Source: Hwanghaeella sp.
GTDB lineage: Bacteria; Pseudomonadota; Alphaproteobacteria; UBA8366; Aestuariispiraceae
Reading direction: 5' to 3'
Assembly (NCBI GenBank): GCA_028282025.1
Contig: JANQIT010000200.1
Coordinates: 18,497 to 82,496, forward strand
Length of the DNA: 64,000 nt
Positions 36,105 to 45,215 of this stretch are shown here, piece after piece (positions within the stretch are counted from its first letter, which is position 1; every line of letters starts with the position of its first letter). The notes beneath the pieces are model-generated. The model ran no database searches. It saw nothing but the letters and a program-made list of their open reading frames with translations, and was not told where the DNA came from. The position numbers and the translations under genes were made by a program.

Positions 36105-37597
36105 GATCTCTTTCCCTTGCGGAATGCCGTCTTGGCGAAGACCGGTCGTATGGCGGCGGCGCTTCTGGCACGGTACCCTGTGGCGAACAGCCGGAAGGCA
36201 TCAGCGCCGTGGCTGGCGGCGTCGTGCAATGGCTGGCTCTTGTAAACGCCCAGTTTGCCGTCCCATTCACGGCGGTATATTTCCAACGCGTTAAGGCCGG
36301 ACGCACACCCGCCAAGATCGAACCAGCAGCTCGACAACGACTGCCGGACCATTTCTATCGCCTCTCCAAGATTGGCCGGGCGCGGCACGACCTTGACCGG
36401 ACTCAGTCCGTTTTCTTGGAGCACCTGCTTGCGCGTCTTCCCGTCCCCCAGGGAACGCACCATGACATCGTGCGGCAGATAGTGTTCTCCCCAAATCTCG
36501 TAACCCAAGGAGCGCAGATAGCCGACATAGTGAGGTAAGGCTTCGCCCGAGTTCTCATAGTAATGGATAAACCGGTTTTCCAACCCCACACGCTGGTGGA
36601 ACCAGATGGCCGTGCTGTCATCCATGCCCAAATCCCAGAACGTATTCACCTCTATACCGGGCTCGTGTGGGATGTTCAGGATGCGCCCTTCCTTACGGGC
36701 GCGGGCGATCTGTGGCGCGAAATAGGCGCCCTGCAGCGCACTTTCAAAGGCTTCTTCGGGAAGACTGGGATATTCCCGCTTCATGTCGTCGCCTTGAATC
36801 TCCGCCTTCTTAACGTACCAGGCGCGCTGAGCGTCATCCAATTTAACGCCATGATCCCGCTCCAAACCCAAGAAATAGGTTTTGAAAGGCGCCGGCTCCG
36901 GCTCCAACTCTTCCGCCCGCAACCGATAATCCGGGTCCCGCCACCACGGGAAGAAGTGTAGTTTGAAGTCCATTGGAGAGAGCGGCATCTGTGCATCGGC
37001 CTTTGCTTTCGCGGACCGGTAGAGTGCGTAGAAGTCGCCTTCCCTCCCCTCGGCAGTGGATTCAATAAAGACCGTCTGCCCTTGTTCGACGGCATTCAGC
37101 GCACCGGTCCGTATCTCCCGCGCCTTTTCCGGATAACGCGCACAGATTTTCCCATATTCCGAAATATGAAGGATATTCAACGTACCGGACCGCATGCTGG
37201 TTCCCACACGCAGAGACGATCCGTTTGGAAATGTCAGTTGCCGCGCGGAATCGTGACGGGCTTTGACGATCCGCCGCAAGCTGGCGGGTAAACGCTCAAA
37301 CGGGAACTTCACCTTGGTGCGAAAGATCTCTTCCGCATCCTCGACCGTATGCGCGATAATGCCGGCGCGCACATTGTCACGGAATAGACACTGATCCAGG
37401 GCCCAGACACCGATCAATGTCGTGAAACCCAATTGCCTCGCCTTGAGGATCAGATTGAAGCTGTGCATCTCCGACAGCAACGCACGTTGGGCGGCGTTCG
37501 GTTGGAACGTTACATCCCGGCCCTTCTTGTCCTGTATTCGATATAGATTGGACAGGCGCCAGTCCGGATCTTCCAAGTGGATCTGCTTACCGGGCAT
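36101..37597 (-). CDS. Phage terminase large subunit
   Basis: LILKARQLGFTTLIGVWALDQCLF (Walker A-like region), FIESTAEGREGDFYALY, nuclease-region TFWDLGMDDSTAIWFHQ. Confidence 0.9.
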   Translation of the reverse strand: MPGKQIHLEDPDWRLSNLYRIQDKKGRDVTFQPNAAQRALLSEMHSFNLILKARQLGFTTLIGVWALDQCLFRDNVRAGIIAHTVEDAEEIFRTKVKFPFERLPASLRRIVKARHDSARQLTFPNGSSLRVGTSMRSGTLNILHISEYGKICARYPEKAREIRTGALNAVEQGQTVFIESTAEGREGDFYALYRSAKAKADAQMPLSPMDFKLHFFPWWRDPDYRLRAEELEPEPAPFKTYFLGLERDHGVKLDDAQRAWYVKKAEIQGDDMKREYPSLPEEAFESALQGAYFAPQIARARKEGRILNIPHEPGIEVNTFWDLGMDDSTAIWFHQRVGLENRFIHYYENSGEALPHYVGYLRSLGYEIWGEHYLPHDVMVRSLGDGKTRKQVLQENGLSPVKVVPRPANLGEAIEMVRQSLSSCWFDLGGCASGLNALEIYRREWDGKLGVYKSQPLHDAASHGADAFRLFATGYRARSAAAIRPVFAKTAFRKGKRS

Positions 37598-37931
37598 CGG
37601 CGTCTTTTTCCTCTTGCTTTCGGGGGCCGGGCAAAGCGCCGGCGCGATCCTTGTTCCTATCCGCTATCTCCCGCATAAGGGCTGCGAGATCGGAGTGGGC
37701 CTCGCCACCAATTCCCGCGAACAAACCAAGGTGCTTTCCCAACAAGCTGTACGCACTGACCCGCGCGGTTACAGGCGCGGTCTCGTCCATCGCGATTCCG
37801 GCAAGGCCCTTGATGATTTCTTCGCTTTCAATCGGGGCGTCACGATCGCGGGTCTGAGTGGATGCCCCATCTGGGTTCGGCGCATCCGGCGCCGACAGCG
37901 GATCGACAGGCTTGGTCATCAGGAAATCCAC
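37587..37931 (-). CDS. Putative terminase small subunit
   Basis: APVTARVSAYSLLGKHLGLFAG; overlaps the TerL start. Confidence 0.65.
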   Translation of the reverse strand: MDFLMTKPVDPLSAPDAPNPDGASTQTRDRDAPIESEEIIKGLAGIAMDETAPVTARVSAYSLLGKHLGLFAGIGGEAHSDLAALMREIADRNKDRAGALPGPRKQEEKDADAR

Positions 37932-38386
37932 CCCAAGCCTAACGGCTGGCGTCCCCGTTCCCCTACCGTGTGCTCCGTACTGTCAAGGGGAGCATTTGCA
38001 GGCGCCGGCGAAGTTCGATTCTCCGGCGCTGTGTCTTCCGGTCTATCGGGCTCGCCGGGATCATCGGGATCGCCCAGTAAAACAAGGCCGCGCTTTTGAT
38101 TTGGGATACGCGCCAACCTTCCCTTCAATTCAAGCCGCTGGATCAGACGATGGATCGAGGCCAGGGACCGAGCCCCCATCGACGCAGCAATTTCTCTTAC
38201 CGTCGGCATACTTCCCTGCTCTTCGAAGAACGCCGAAATCCGGCTCAGACAATCGGCTTCCTGCGCCGTCAGGGGAAGGGCCTGTCGGCAAAGGTAGCCA
38301 CCGGCCCGCATCGCGGTCACCGTGTATCCCCGGTTCAGCAGGTCTTCGACCTCCACAAGGTCGTGTGTCGTCACATCCCCCGTCAT
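37919..38386 (-). CDS. Phage protein with LexA-like winged-helix DNA-binding domain
   Basis: From MTGDVTTHDLVEVEDLL: LTAQEADCLSRISAFFEEQGSMPTVREIAASMGARSLASIHRLIQRLELKGRLARIPNQKRGLVLL. Confidence 0.7.
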   Translation of the reverse strand: MTGDVTTHDLVEVEDLLNRGYTVTAMRAGGYLCRQALPLTAQEADCLSRISAFFEEQGSMPTVREIAASMGARSLASIHRLIQRLELKGRLARIPNQKRGLVLLGDPDDPGEPDRPEDTAPENRTSPAPANAPLDSTEHTVGERGRQPLGLGWIS

Positions 38387-38751
38387 CGGGTTCGTCCTCC
38401 ATCCTGGAGCAGATCCAACAAGATGCGTGCCTCCTCTGGCTTTGGTTTTCGATAAGCTATGGCGCAATGCGCCGGGCAATACGGCGTCCCCGCCCGAACC
38501 GGCTTGCCGCAAAAGCGATAGCTTTGCCCTGGGCCGTCGCCGATCGGCCACTGACACGTTGCGGGAGGCGGCCCCAATTCCGGCACATTCGAATTTTCGA
38601 CACTTTGCGACGCTTCTCGACGTGACTTTTGTGCAGGTTGGACAGCGCCAGCCGTATCGGCTTGCAATCCTTCCCCGCGCCGGGGACGCCCGCCGGAATG
38701 CCGCCGGTTAGAGGGTGAGCTTTCGCAAATCTGTGGTTGCCTTTTGTTCAT
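38383..38751 (-). CDS. Phage protein with C-terminal GcrA-like domain, lacking the N-terminal HTH
   Basis: CQWPIGDGPGQSYRFCGKPVRAGTPYCPAHCAIAYRK matches the GcrA C-terminal pattern CxWPIGDP...F.FCG....G.PYC..H..IAY. Confidence 0.8.
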   Translation of the reverse strand: MNKRQPQICESSPSNRRHSGGRPRRGEGLQADTAGAVQPAQKSRREASQSVENSNVPELGPPPATCQWPIGDGPGQSYRFCGKPVRAGTPYCPAHCAIAYRKPKPEEARILLDLLQDGGRTR

Positions 38752-38753
38752 GC

Positions 38754-38779
38754 GCTAAAAATAGGATATTTATTTTAGC
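38754..38779. promoter_or_regulatory. Candidate phage repressor operator
   Basis: GCTAAAAATAGGATATTTATTTTAGC: perfect 7-bp arms in the repressor/early-gene divergent region. Confidence 0.5.
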
Positions 38780-38836
38780 CTTTCAACTAAAATTTTTTGC
38801 TCCCCCAAGCCGGTGACTTTTGTCACTCTCCGCCCC

Positions 38837-39556
38837 ATGCACTGGTCGGAACGGGTAAAAAGCGCTCTCGAAGCGCGACAGATGTCGAATGCAGCGTTGG
38901 CTCAGGCGATTGGCGTGCCAAGCAAGCGCCTGGATGCCTGGCTTCAGGGACGGGTCGATCAACCGCGTGGGTTTTCCAGCATCCTTCCCCGAATTGCAGA
39001 GGTTCTAAACGTCTCGCTGGCGTGGCTGAGGGATGGAATTGGGAGTCCCGACATACCGGCGGACCCCTTACCCAACACTTCCATACAGTCAGTCGAACAG
39101 GAAGCGCGCGCCGCTGACGCCGCGGTCCCGAACTTCCGCGACCTGACGAGGGATTTGCCTGTTCAAGGTACGGCCGCAGGGGCGAACGGTGACGTCGGCG
39201 CCATGCAGTTCGAAGGCGGAGTCGTAGACTATGTAAGGCGTCCCCCGGGTGTCTCCGGCGCCAAGGAAGTCTACGGCCTGTATGTTGTCGGGGATTCCAT
39301 GTGGCCGCGGTTTCAGAACGGCGAACTGGTGATTTGTCACCCGCGGCGGCCGGTAAATTCGGGCGACGATGTGATTATCCAGTTACAGCGGGACGAACAT
39401 TCGGAAATAGAAGTGTTCATCAAAACTCTGGTCCGCCGCACAGCAAACACGGTAACCGCCAGACAATACAATCCCGACCGGACGATGAGCTTTAAGACCG
39501 CAGAAATCGTTGCCATTCACCGCATCTTAAGCTTGCCCGAACTGTTGGGGTTCTAG
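38837..39556 (+). CDS. Phage repressor (XRE HTH plus S24 LexA-like peptidase)
   Basis: MHWSERVKSALEARQMSNAALAQAIGVPSKRLDAWLQGR...YGLYVVGDSMWPRFQNGELVICHPRRPVNSGDDVII. Confidence 0.9.
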   Translation: MHWSERVKSALEARQMSNAALAQAIGVPSKRLDAWLQGRVDQPRGFSSILPRIAEVLNVSLAWLRDGIGSPDIPADPLPNTSIQSVEQEARAADAAVPNFRDLTRDLPVQGTAAGANGDVGAMQFEGGVVDYVRRPPGVSGAKEVYGLYVVGDSMWPRFQNGELVICHPRRPVNSGDDVIIQLQRDEHSEIEVFIKTLVRRTANTVTARQYNPDRTMSFKTAEIVAIHRILSLPELLGF

Positions 39557-39723
39557 GCAGTGGACGCGCTTCAACGCATCAGTTGAAGACATTTGCATCC
39601 CAACTTTCGCTCCTGCGATAGGGACCGATTCTGCACCAATCTCGGCGGAAACGCCAAAAAGCTAATAAAAAGCTGCAGATCCGCTTGTTGACTTCGTCAA
39701 GTTAGATAATTATTTTATCCAAA

Positions 39724-40029
39724 ATGGAATACCCTACGATATACATACACGTCTATGAAGACCCGCAAAAGCGGCTCTACTGCCTGGAACAGGCGCCGGT
39801 CCCGGCGACCTTTTCGGAAGCGCGTGTCGCACTCTTGGAACAGGATGCTTTCTGGTCCGAGTACAGGTTCACAGTAAAACTAACGGGAACGACGGCCAGC
39901 TATGTCGACATCGCCTCAGCGGCAGAGGAGGACTCGCGCCCCGGCGGCGCGTCCAACTCCCTGCCCGAAGATGCATCCTGGCGTCTGCAAACCGCATCCG
40001 TCCGGTACCGTCCACCAGAACGGACCTAG
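39724..40029 (+). CDS. Hypothetical protein at the prophage edge
   Basis: 101 aa ORF downstream of the repressor. Confidence 0.4.
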   Translation: MEYPTIYIHVYEDPQKRLYCLEQAPVPATFSEARVALLEQDAFWSEYRFTVKLTGTTASYVDIASAAEEDSRPGGASNSLPEDASWRLQTASVRYRPPERT

Positions 40030-40461
40030 CCCGCCCGTAGAAGACGAAGAGAAACGTCAACTCAAGCCGGATGCCCGGAACCACAGTCCCTCTTCTTTCG
40101 GCGTCGCGGATACCCAAGTAAGTCCATAATACGACTGTTTCACCTGCATGATCGGGGCGAGAGTTTCCTCTCCAGCCAGCCTTCGACATCGCCAGCAGCG
40201 GCGGCAACGGTTTCAGATCTTACCTATTCCGTTGCCTGTCCAATGTACCCTCAGCATGCGACCTTAACAGCCCGAACCCCACCGCCGTCCTTTATTCTTG
40301 GCTTCACAAAGGGAGGTTTTGCCGGACTTAGGCAAACTTGTTCCTGGCCAGCACAAGTACAGAGACCGGCATTTTTGGCGAATTCGCCTGTACAGGACGG
40401 ACCGCGCCGAATACACCGCTGGAACGCTTTCACTAACGTCAAACAACAATCCGGTCGCACC

Positions 40462-41274
40462 ATGCCTATCGATGCTGATTTCTTTATCGTCGCCGTTCCC
40501 CTGCTATTGATGACCGGCGCAGTCGCTGGGTTACTGGCAGGGATGTTGGGTGTCGGTGGGGGTATCGTTATTGTGCCGGTCCTTTTCTGGCTCATACCCG
40601 TCTTCGGGATCGGTCCAGCCGTTGCGATGCACAGTGCGGTCGCTACCTCGCTGGCAAGCATTGTCTTTACGTCTATCTCCTCCGCCAGAGCTCATTACCG
40701 CAAAGGCGTCGTGGACTTGGTACTCCTGCGCAGATGGCTGCCCTGGATCATTATCGGTTCCGCAGCGGGCGGTTTTCTGGCAACGTTGTTGAACGGCGCC
40801 GTGCTGGGCTGGATCTTCGGCGGTGTGGCCTTTGCCGTCGCCCTGCTGATGGTCCGTGCACGGGCGGTGTCCATTTCGGAGTCTTTGCCGAACGGACACG
40901 CGCCTTCCGCTCTACTTGCAGCATCCATTGGCGTTTTCTCCGCCTTGATGGGTATAGGCGGCGGCACTTTGACGGTGCCTGTTCTGTCGCTTTTCAGCAT
41001 GCCGATCCATAAATCCGTGGGAACCGCATCCTCCTTCGGCGTCGCCATAGCCCTCAGCGCCGTTGGATTTTTTGTCTGGGGCGGTTGGACGGCTGAGGGG
41101 CTCCCGCCTGGTTCGGTCGGATATGTAAACCTGCCGGCGGCGCTGCTGATCTCATGCGTGTCGATCGTGACCGCGCCGCTGGGCGCGCGGATTGCCCACG
41201 CCTTGCCGAAACTCACGCTACGGCGTGTTTTTGCCGCGTTTCTGTTTGTAACGGGCGCCCGTCTGGTTTTCTAA
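40462..41274 (+). CDS. TauE/SafE family sulfite exporter-like permease
   Basis: AGLLAGMLGVGGGIVIVPVLFWL and the second repeat MGIGGGTLTVPVLSLF. Confidence 0.9.
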   Translation: MPIDADFFIVAVPLLLMTGAVAGLLAGMLGVGGGIVIVPVLFWLIPVFGIGPAVAMHSAVATSLASIVFTSISSARAHYRKGVVDLVLLRRWLPWIIIGSAAGGFLATLLNGAVLGWIFGGVAFAVALLMVRARAVSISESLPNGHAPSALLAASIGVFSALMGIGGGTLTVPVLSLFSMPIHKSVGTASSFGVAIALSAVGFFVWGGWTAEGLPPGSVGYVNLPAALLISCVSIVTAPLGARIAHALPKLTLRRVFAAFLFVTGARLVF

Positions 41275-41328
41275 ATCGGACGATGTCCCGGCTGGCCGAA
41301 GGTTCAGGCCGGCGTAAAAGCCAGGGCC

Positions 41329-41886
41329 TCAGCCTGCGGCTGCTTGGTCGAGGACTTCAACCCCGTCGGCGACTTCGGTCTGCAAGACATCGTTGAACCT
41401 GTTGAAGGCGCCGCAAAGGGCGGCACGCCAAGTCAGCTCGACAATCTGCGCGTCGTCAAAATGTTCGCGCAGCCGGTCGAACATGCTGTCCCGCACGCGA
41501 TGGGGATCGTTTGTAACCGCAATCGCATACTCGATCACCAGTTTGTCGACCGCGTCGAACTCCTCAATCGTTTCATAATCGAGGATGTTTTGCGCAGCGC
41601 TTTGGCTGATACCGGAAGCGTTGAGTCGCGGAGTATGGCTCGAAACGCAGAAAGTGCACTCATTCAGCTTGGAGACGGTGACCAGCGCCAACTCCAGATA
41701 TCGGGCCGGCAGCACACCTTCGGCTTTCAGGTCCAGCAGCAGACCGAATGTGTGTTCCAGAACGGGCGGACGGTTCGCCATCACGCCGACCAGACTGTCG
41801 AAAGGTCCGTATATACCGGCGCGGTCATAGACATCCCTCGCCTTGCCGTCGACTTCGCTTGCAGGAACGGTTCGTACTCGCGGCAT
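41329..41886 (-). CDS. Carboxymuconolactone decarboxylase/AhpD-family protein
   Basis: ELALVTVSKLNECTFCVSSHTPRL (CxxxxH-like motif). Confidence 0.85.
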   Translation of the reverse strand: MPRVRTVPASEVDGKARDVYDRAGIYGPFDSLVGVMANRPPVLEHTFGLLLDLKAEGVLPARYLELALVTVSKLNECTFCVSSHTPRLNASGISQSAAQNILDYETIEEFDAVDKLVIEYAIAVTNDPHRVRDSMFDRLREHFDDAQIVELTWRAALCGAFNRFNDVLQTEVADGVEVLDQAAAG

Positions 41887-41972
41887 AACTATACCTCGCT
41901 CAGGTTAGGCAGGTCCGGTCAAAGCCCCCGGCGCGCACACGTCGGCGGTAACGGTTAAACGCTGTCTAAGGA

Positions 41973-43259
41973 TCAGTAGACCTGCTGCGGCAGATAAAGC
42001 GCGATCTGCGGAAACGCGATCAACAGCGCCACCATGGCAATCATCATCAGCACAAAGGGCAACGCCCCCCAGGCGACGTCGTTAAACCGGCCGCCGCGAA
42101 GCCGAATCCCCTGAACCACATACAGGTTCACGCCGATTGGCGGCGTGATCAGCGCGGTCTCCATCAGAACCGTGATAAGAATCCCGAACCAGACCGGGTC
42201 ATAGCCAAGCGAGATGATCAACGGGAAAACAACGGGAACCGTCGTCAACAGCATGGAGAGGGTCTCCATGAACATCCCCAGTATCAGGTAAAATATGACC
42301 AGGGCGATCATGGTCTGCAGCGGCGTCCACCCCAGGTCGGAAATGAACTGGATAAGCGCTTGGGTGACGCCGATAAAGCCCAGAATGAAATTCAGAAACA
42401 CCGCAGCCAGAATGATCAGCATGATCATTGCCGTAGTGCGCATCGTCCCTTCGAAAGCTTCGCGGAGCATCTTAAAGGAGAGACTGCGCTTCCACGCCGC
42501 CAGGATAAGCGCGAAGACGACGCCGATGGACGCGGCCTCTGTCGGTGTTGCGATACCTGCATAGATCGATCCGACAACCACGCCGAACAGCAGGATCGGT
42601 GGCAGCAGGTCCGGCAGCACGCGGATACGATCCGCCCAACTCGTGGCGGGCTTGTCACCCGACCATTCGGGCCGAAACATGCAAGCGACGACAATGATCA
42701 GGATGAACAGGCCGGAAAGAATAAGGCCGGGGATAATTCCCGCCATATAGAGTTCCGGTACCGACGTGTCGGTGATCAGGCCGTAAATGATCAGGTTGAT
42801 GGACGGCGGGATCAGAATCCCCAGGGTCCCACCGGCCGCCAGAGAACCCAGGAACAGGCCCTCATGATAACGATATTTCTGGATTTCAGGGTAGGCGACG
42901 GTACCGACTGTCGCCGCCGTAGCAACCGACGATCCCGATGAAGCGGCGAAAATCGCACAAGAACCGATATTCGCGTGCATCAACCCGCCGGGCAGCCAGC
43001 TCAGCCACTGGGCCACCGCGTTATACATCCGCCGCGCAACGCCTGCGCGCAGCATGATTTCCCCCAACAAGATGAACATCGGGATCGCGACAAGGATAAA
43101 TTCCTTCTGCTTGTCCCAGACAAACTCACCCATCGCGCGGGACAGACGACCGTTCATATAGATTTGGTCCAGCCCCATGGAAAGAATGCCCAACACGGCC
43201 GCCACGGGCACGGCGGCAACCACAAGCACCATCAGGGCGACAACAATCCAACCCGCCAT
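41973..43259 (-). CDS. TRAP transporter large permease (DctM)
   Basis: 428 aa multi-TM; FVAIPMFILLGEIMLRAG-like region and IPPSINLIIYG. Confidence 0.93.
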   Translation of the reverse strand: MAGWIVVALMVLVVAAVPVAAVLGILSMGLDQIYMNGRLSRAMGEFVWDKQKEFILVAIPMFILLGEIMLRAGVARRMYNAVAQWLSWLPGGLMHANIGSCAIFAASSGSSVATAATVGTVAYPEIQKYRYHEGLFLGSLAAGGTLGILIPPSINLIIYGLITDTSVPELYMAGIIPGLILSGLFILIIVVACMFRPEWSGDKPATSWADRIRVLPDLLPPILLFGVVVGSIYAGIATPTEAASIGVVFALILAAWKRSLSFKMLREAFEGTMRTTAMIMLIILAAVFLNFILGFIGVTQALIQFISDLGWTPLQTMIALVIFYLILGMFMETLSMLLTTVPVVFPLIISLGYDPVWFGILITVLMETALITPPIGVNLYVVQGIRLRGGRFNDVAWGALPFVLMMIAMVALLIAFPQIALYLPQQVY

Positions 43260-43850
43260 CTATTTACTCATTTCTTTCACGCCTGCGGTTTCTTCGGCGA
43301 TCTCCTCCTGAACGCTGAGCGTGCCGGTCAGCCGCTGTACAGCAGGGGCGCCGCCCACAAAGAAGGAGAGGATTGCATAGACGATCAGGAAGACCAGCGT
43401 GATGTTGAAGAAGACCAGTCCGGCCAGCCAGATCAATTGGGGAATCCACAGAGGCGTCAGCAGCGTGGTGACCGAAACCGAGTCATTGACCCAGGAGTCG
43501 GCAAACACATCGACCGCCTTGCTGGTCAAATATCCCATGTAGAGCTGAAGCAGCAGCAAGCCGACGATATCCAACACGGCCCGAACCGGCAGCGGCAGAA
43601 TATTGTACAACGCGTCGATCCGGATATTGGAGCGATGCAGAAGGCAGTAGGCATAGGCCCATGTCGTAGAACCCGCGAACACATACCCAGTGATCTCGTC
43701 AGACCCTGACATGGTCACGGACAAGTATTTCCGGGACAGTACGTCTATCGTCACCATGATCGCGGCCAGCAGCAAGGCCGCGCCGCCGACCCACACCGCC
43801 CACAGCGCGAGACGCTCAAGAATGCCGTGAACTGTTACGAACGCTTTCAA
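43260..43850 (-). CDS. TRAP transporter small permease (DctQ)
   Basis: Four-TM protein adjacent to DctM; VTIDVLSRKYL...EITGYVFAGSTTWAYAYCLLHRSNIRID. Confidence 0.92.
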   Translation of the reverse strand: MKAFVTVHGILERLALWAVWVGGAALLLAAIMVTIDVLSRKYLSVTMSGSDEITGYVFAGSTTWAYAYCLLHRSNIRIDALYNILPLPVRAVLDIVGLLLLQLYMGYLTSKAVDVFADSWVNDSVSVTTLLTPLWIPQLIWLAGLVFFNITLVFLIVYAILSFFVGGAPAVQRLTGTLSVQEEIAEETAGVKEMSK

Positions 43851-43884
43851 GAAACCCTAAGTCCTACCGTTTGCAGGAAACAAG

Positions 43885-43924
43885 CGGGTCCCCTCGCTCC
43901 AAATTGTGGATAAGAGGGGACCCG
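43885..43924. promoter_or_regulatory. Intercistronic stem-loop between dctP- and dctQ-type genes
   Basis: CGGGTCCCCTC (43885-43895) / GAGGGGACCCG (43914-43924): perfect 11-bp arms. Confidence 0.75.
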
Positions 43925-43961
43925 ACATCTTTCGGTGACTTTACCGAACGCCAATGGCCTA

Positions 43962-45023
43962 TCAGATCGGTGCTTTAAGCCCCGTGATCTCACCCATTGT
44001 CGCGTTCCATTCTTCGGCACAGGCCTTGCCGCACCGGTCCGCGAAGCGCTTCAGCACGAAGTTTTCGACGATATTCTTCAACTTCGCCTGATCTTCAGCC
44101 GACGGCTCAATCGGCGTCATGCCGCCGGGCTCGCCCCACGGGCACGGACCGGCCGCATTACACTTCAGCGCAACCGCGTCGGTTTCTTCGATCGACGCCC
44201 AGATTTCGTTCTCAACCTTCGCCGCGTTCTCGCGGATCAGGGCCTTGGTCGCATCGGAAAGCGAATCCCAGGTATCGCCGTTCACCGCCATGAAGGTCGC
44301 TGCGTAGCCGAGGCGCACCTGAATGTTGTGGGTAACGACCTGCCACCATTTCGCATTGTAGGCCGGGCCGGTCCCGGTAATTCCGCAATCGGCGACACCC
44401 TTCTGCAGGGCCGGAACCACCTCAGCAAAAGCCAGTGTCACGGGAGAGGCGTCCAACCCCTCGATAAAATCGCCGAGCGATGTGGAGTAAGCCCGGATTT
44501 TCTTGCCGGACAGGCTGTTCAGGCTGCCGTCGTCCGCAGCGTCCAACTTGCACCACAGCTGCTGGCTGGGGAAGGTGTAGAGCATAACGAGTTCGGCGTT
44601 ATACTTCGCCCGCAACTCGCGGCGGATGATCGGCTCATACGCTTTGAGCGCCTTGCGGTAGGTGCCAAAGTCCTGGAACACGCCGGCCAGGTCGATACCT
44701 TCAAGCGCCGGGCTGTCCTGGCTGGTGTAAGTGGTCAACGCATGAACCGCGTCATAGGTGCCCAGCTTGAGCAGTTTCACGACCTCGTAGCCGGAAAGTC
44801 CAAGCTCTGTATAGGGCTTGGCATTTGCCGTCAGCTTACCGCCGGATGCTTCTGGCAGGATCTTCTGCCACATGCGGCTTTCATGATCCTTCCAGTTGAT
44901 CAGGTTGCCCCACGTTCCGACAACCGCGAATTCCTTGGTATCCACGTCGTCCGCTAACCCCTGCGCGGACATTGCGGTGGTCGACAAGGCGGCGGCCAGC
45001 GCCACTCCCATCAAACGTTTCAT
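43962..45023 (-). CDS. TRAP transporter substrate-binding protein (DctP)
   Basis: Signal peptide; LSGYEVVKLLKLGTYDAVHA, LSGKKIRAYS, ADCGITGTG. Confidence 0.92.
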   Translation of the reverse strand: MKRLMGVALAAALSTTAMSAQGLADDVDTKEFAVVGTWGNLINWKDHESRMWQKILPEASGGKLTANAKPYTELGLSGYEVVKLLKLGTYDAVHALTTYTSQDSPALEGIDLAGVFQDFGTYRKALKAYEPIIRRELRAKYNAELVMLYTFPSQQLWCKLDAADDGSLNSLSGKKIRAYSTSLGDFIEGLDASPVTLAFAEVVPALQKGVADCGITGTGPAYNAKWWQVVTHNIQVRLGYAATFMAVNGDTWDSLSDATKALIRENAAKVENEIWASIEETDAVALKCNAAGPCPWGEPGGMTPIEPSAEDQAKLKNIVENFVLKRFADRCGKACAEEWNATMGEITGLKAPI

Positions 45024-45215
45024 GACTGTGCCTCTCTATTCATTTTTTGTGACCGTTTATTTTTATTTTGGGGACCATACCCCCCGACGCCCGGAGAGAG
45101 AAGCCCATTGATATCGAAAACCTTGCGGAATGACTGTAATGAACACAGACTTTTAAACAAGCGCCCGGATCGCGGGGCTTTTTTTTGTCAAATCCAATCC
45201 CGTGGGATATTCGCC

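Noticed and set aside
43935-44957. 340 aa plus-strand ORF
   Set aside because: Antisense to the TRAP binding protein.
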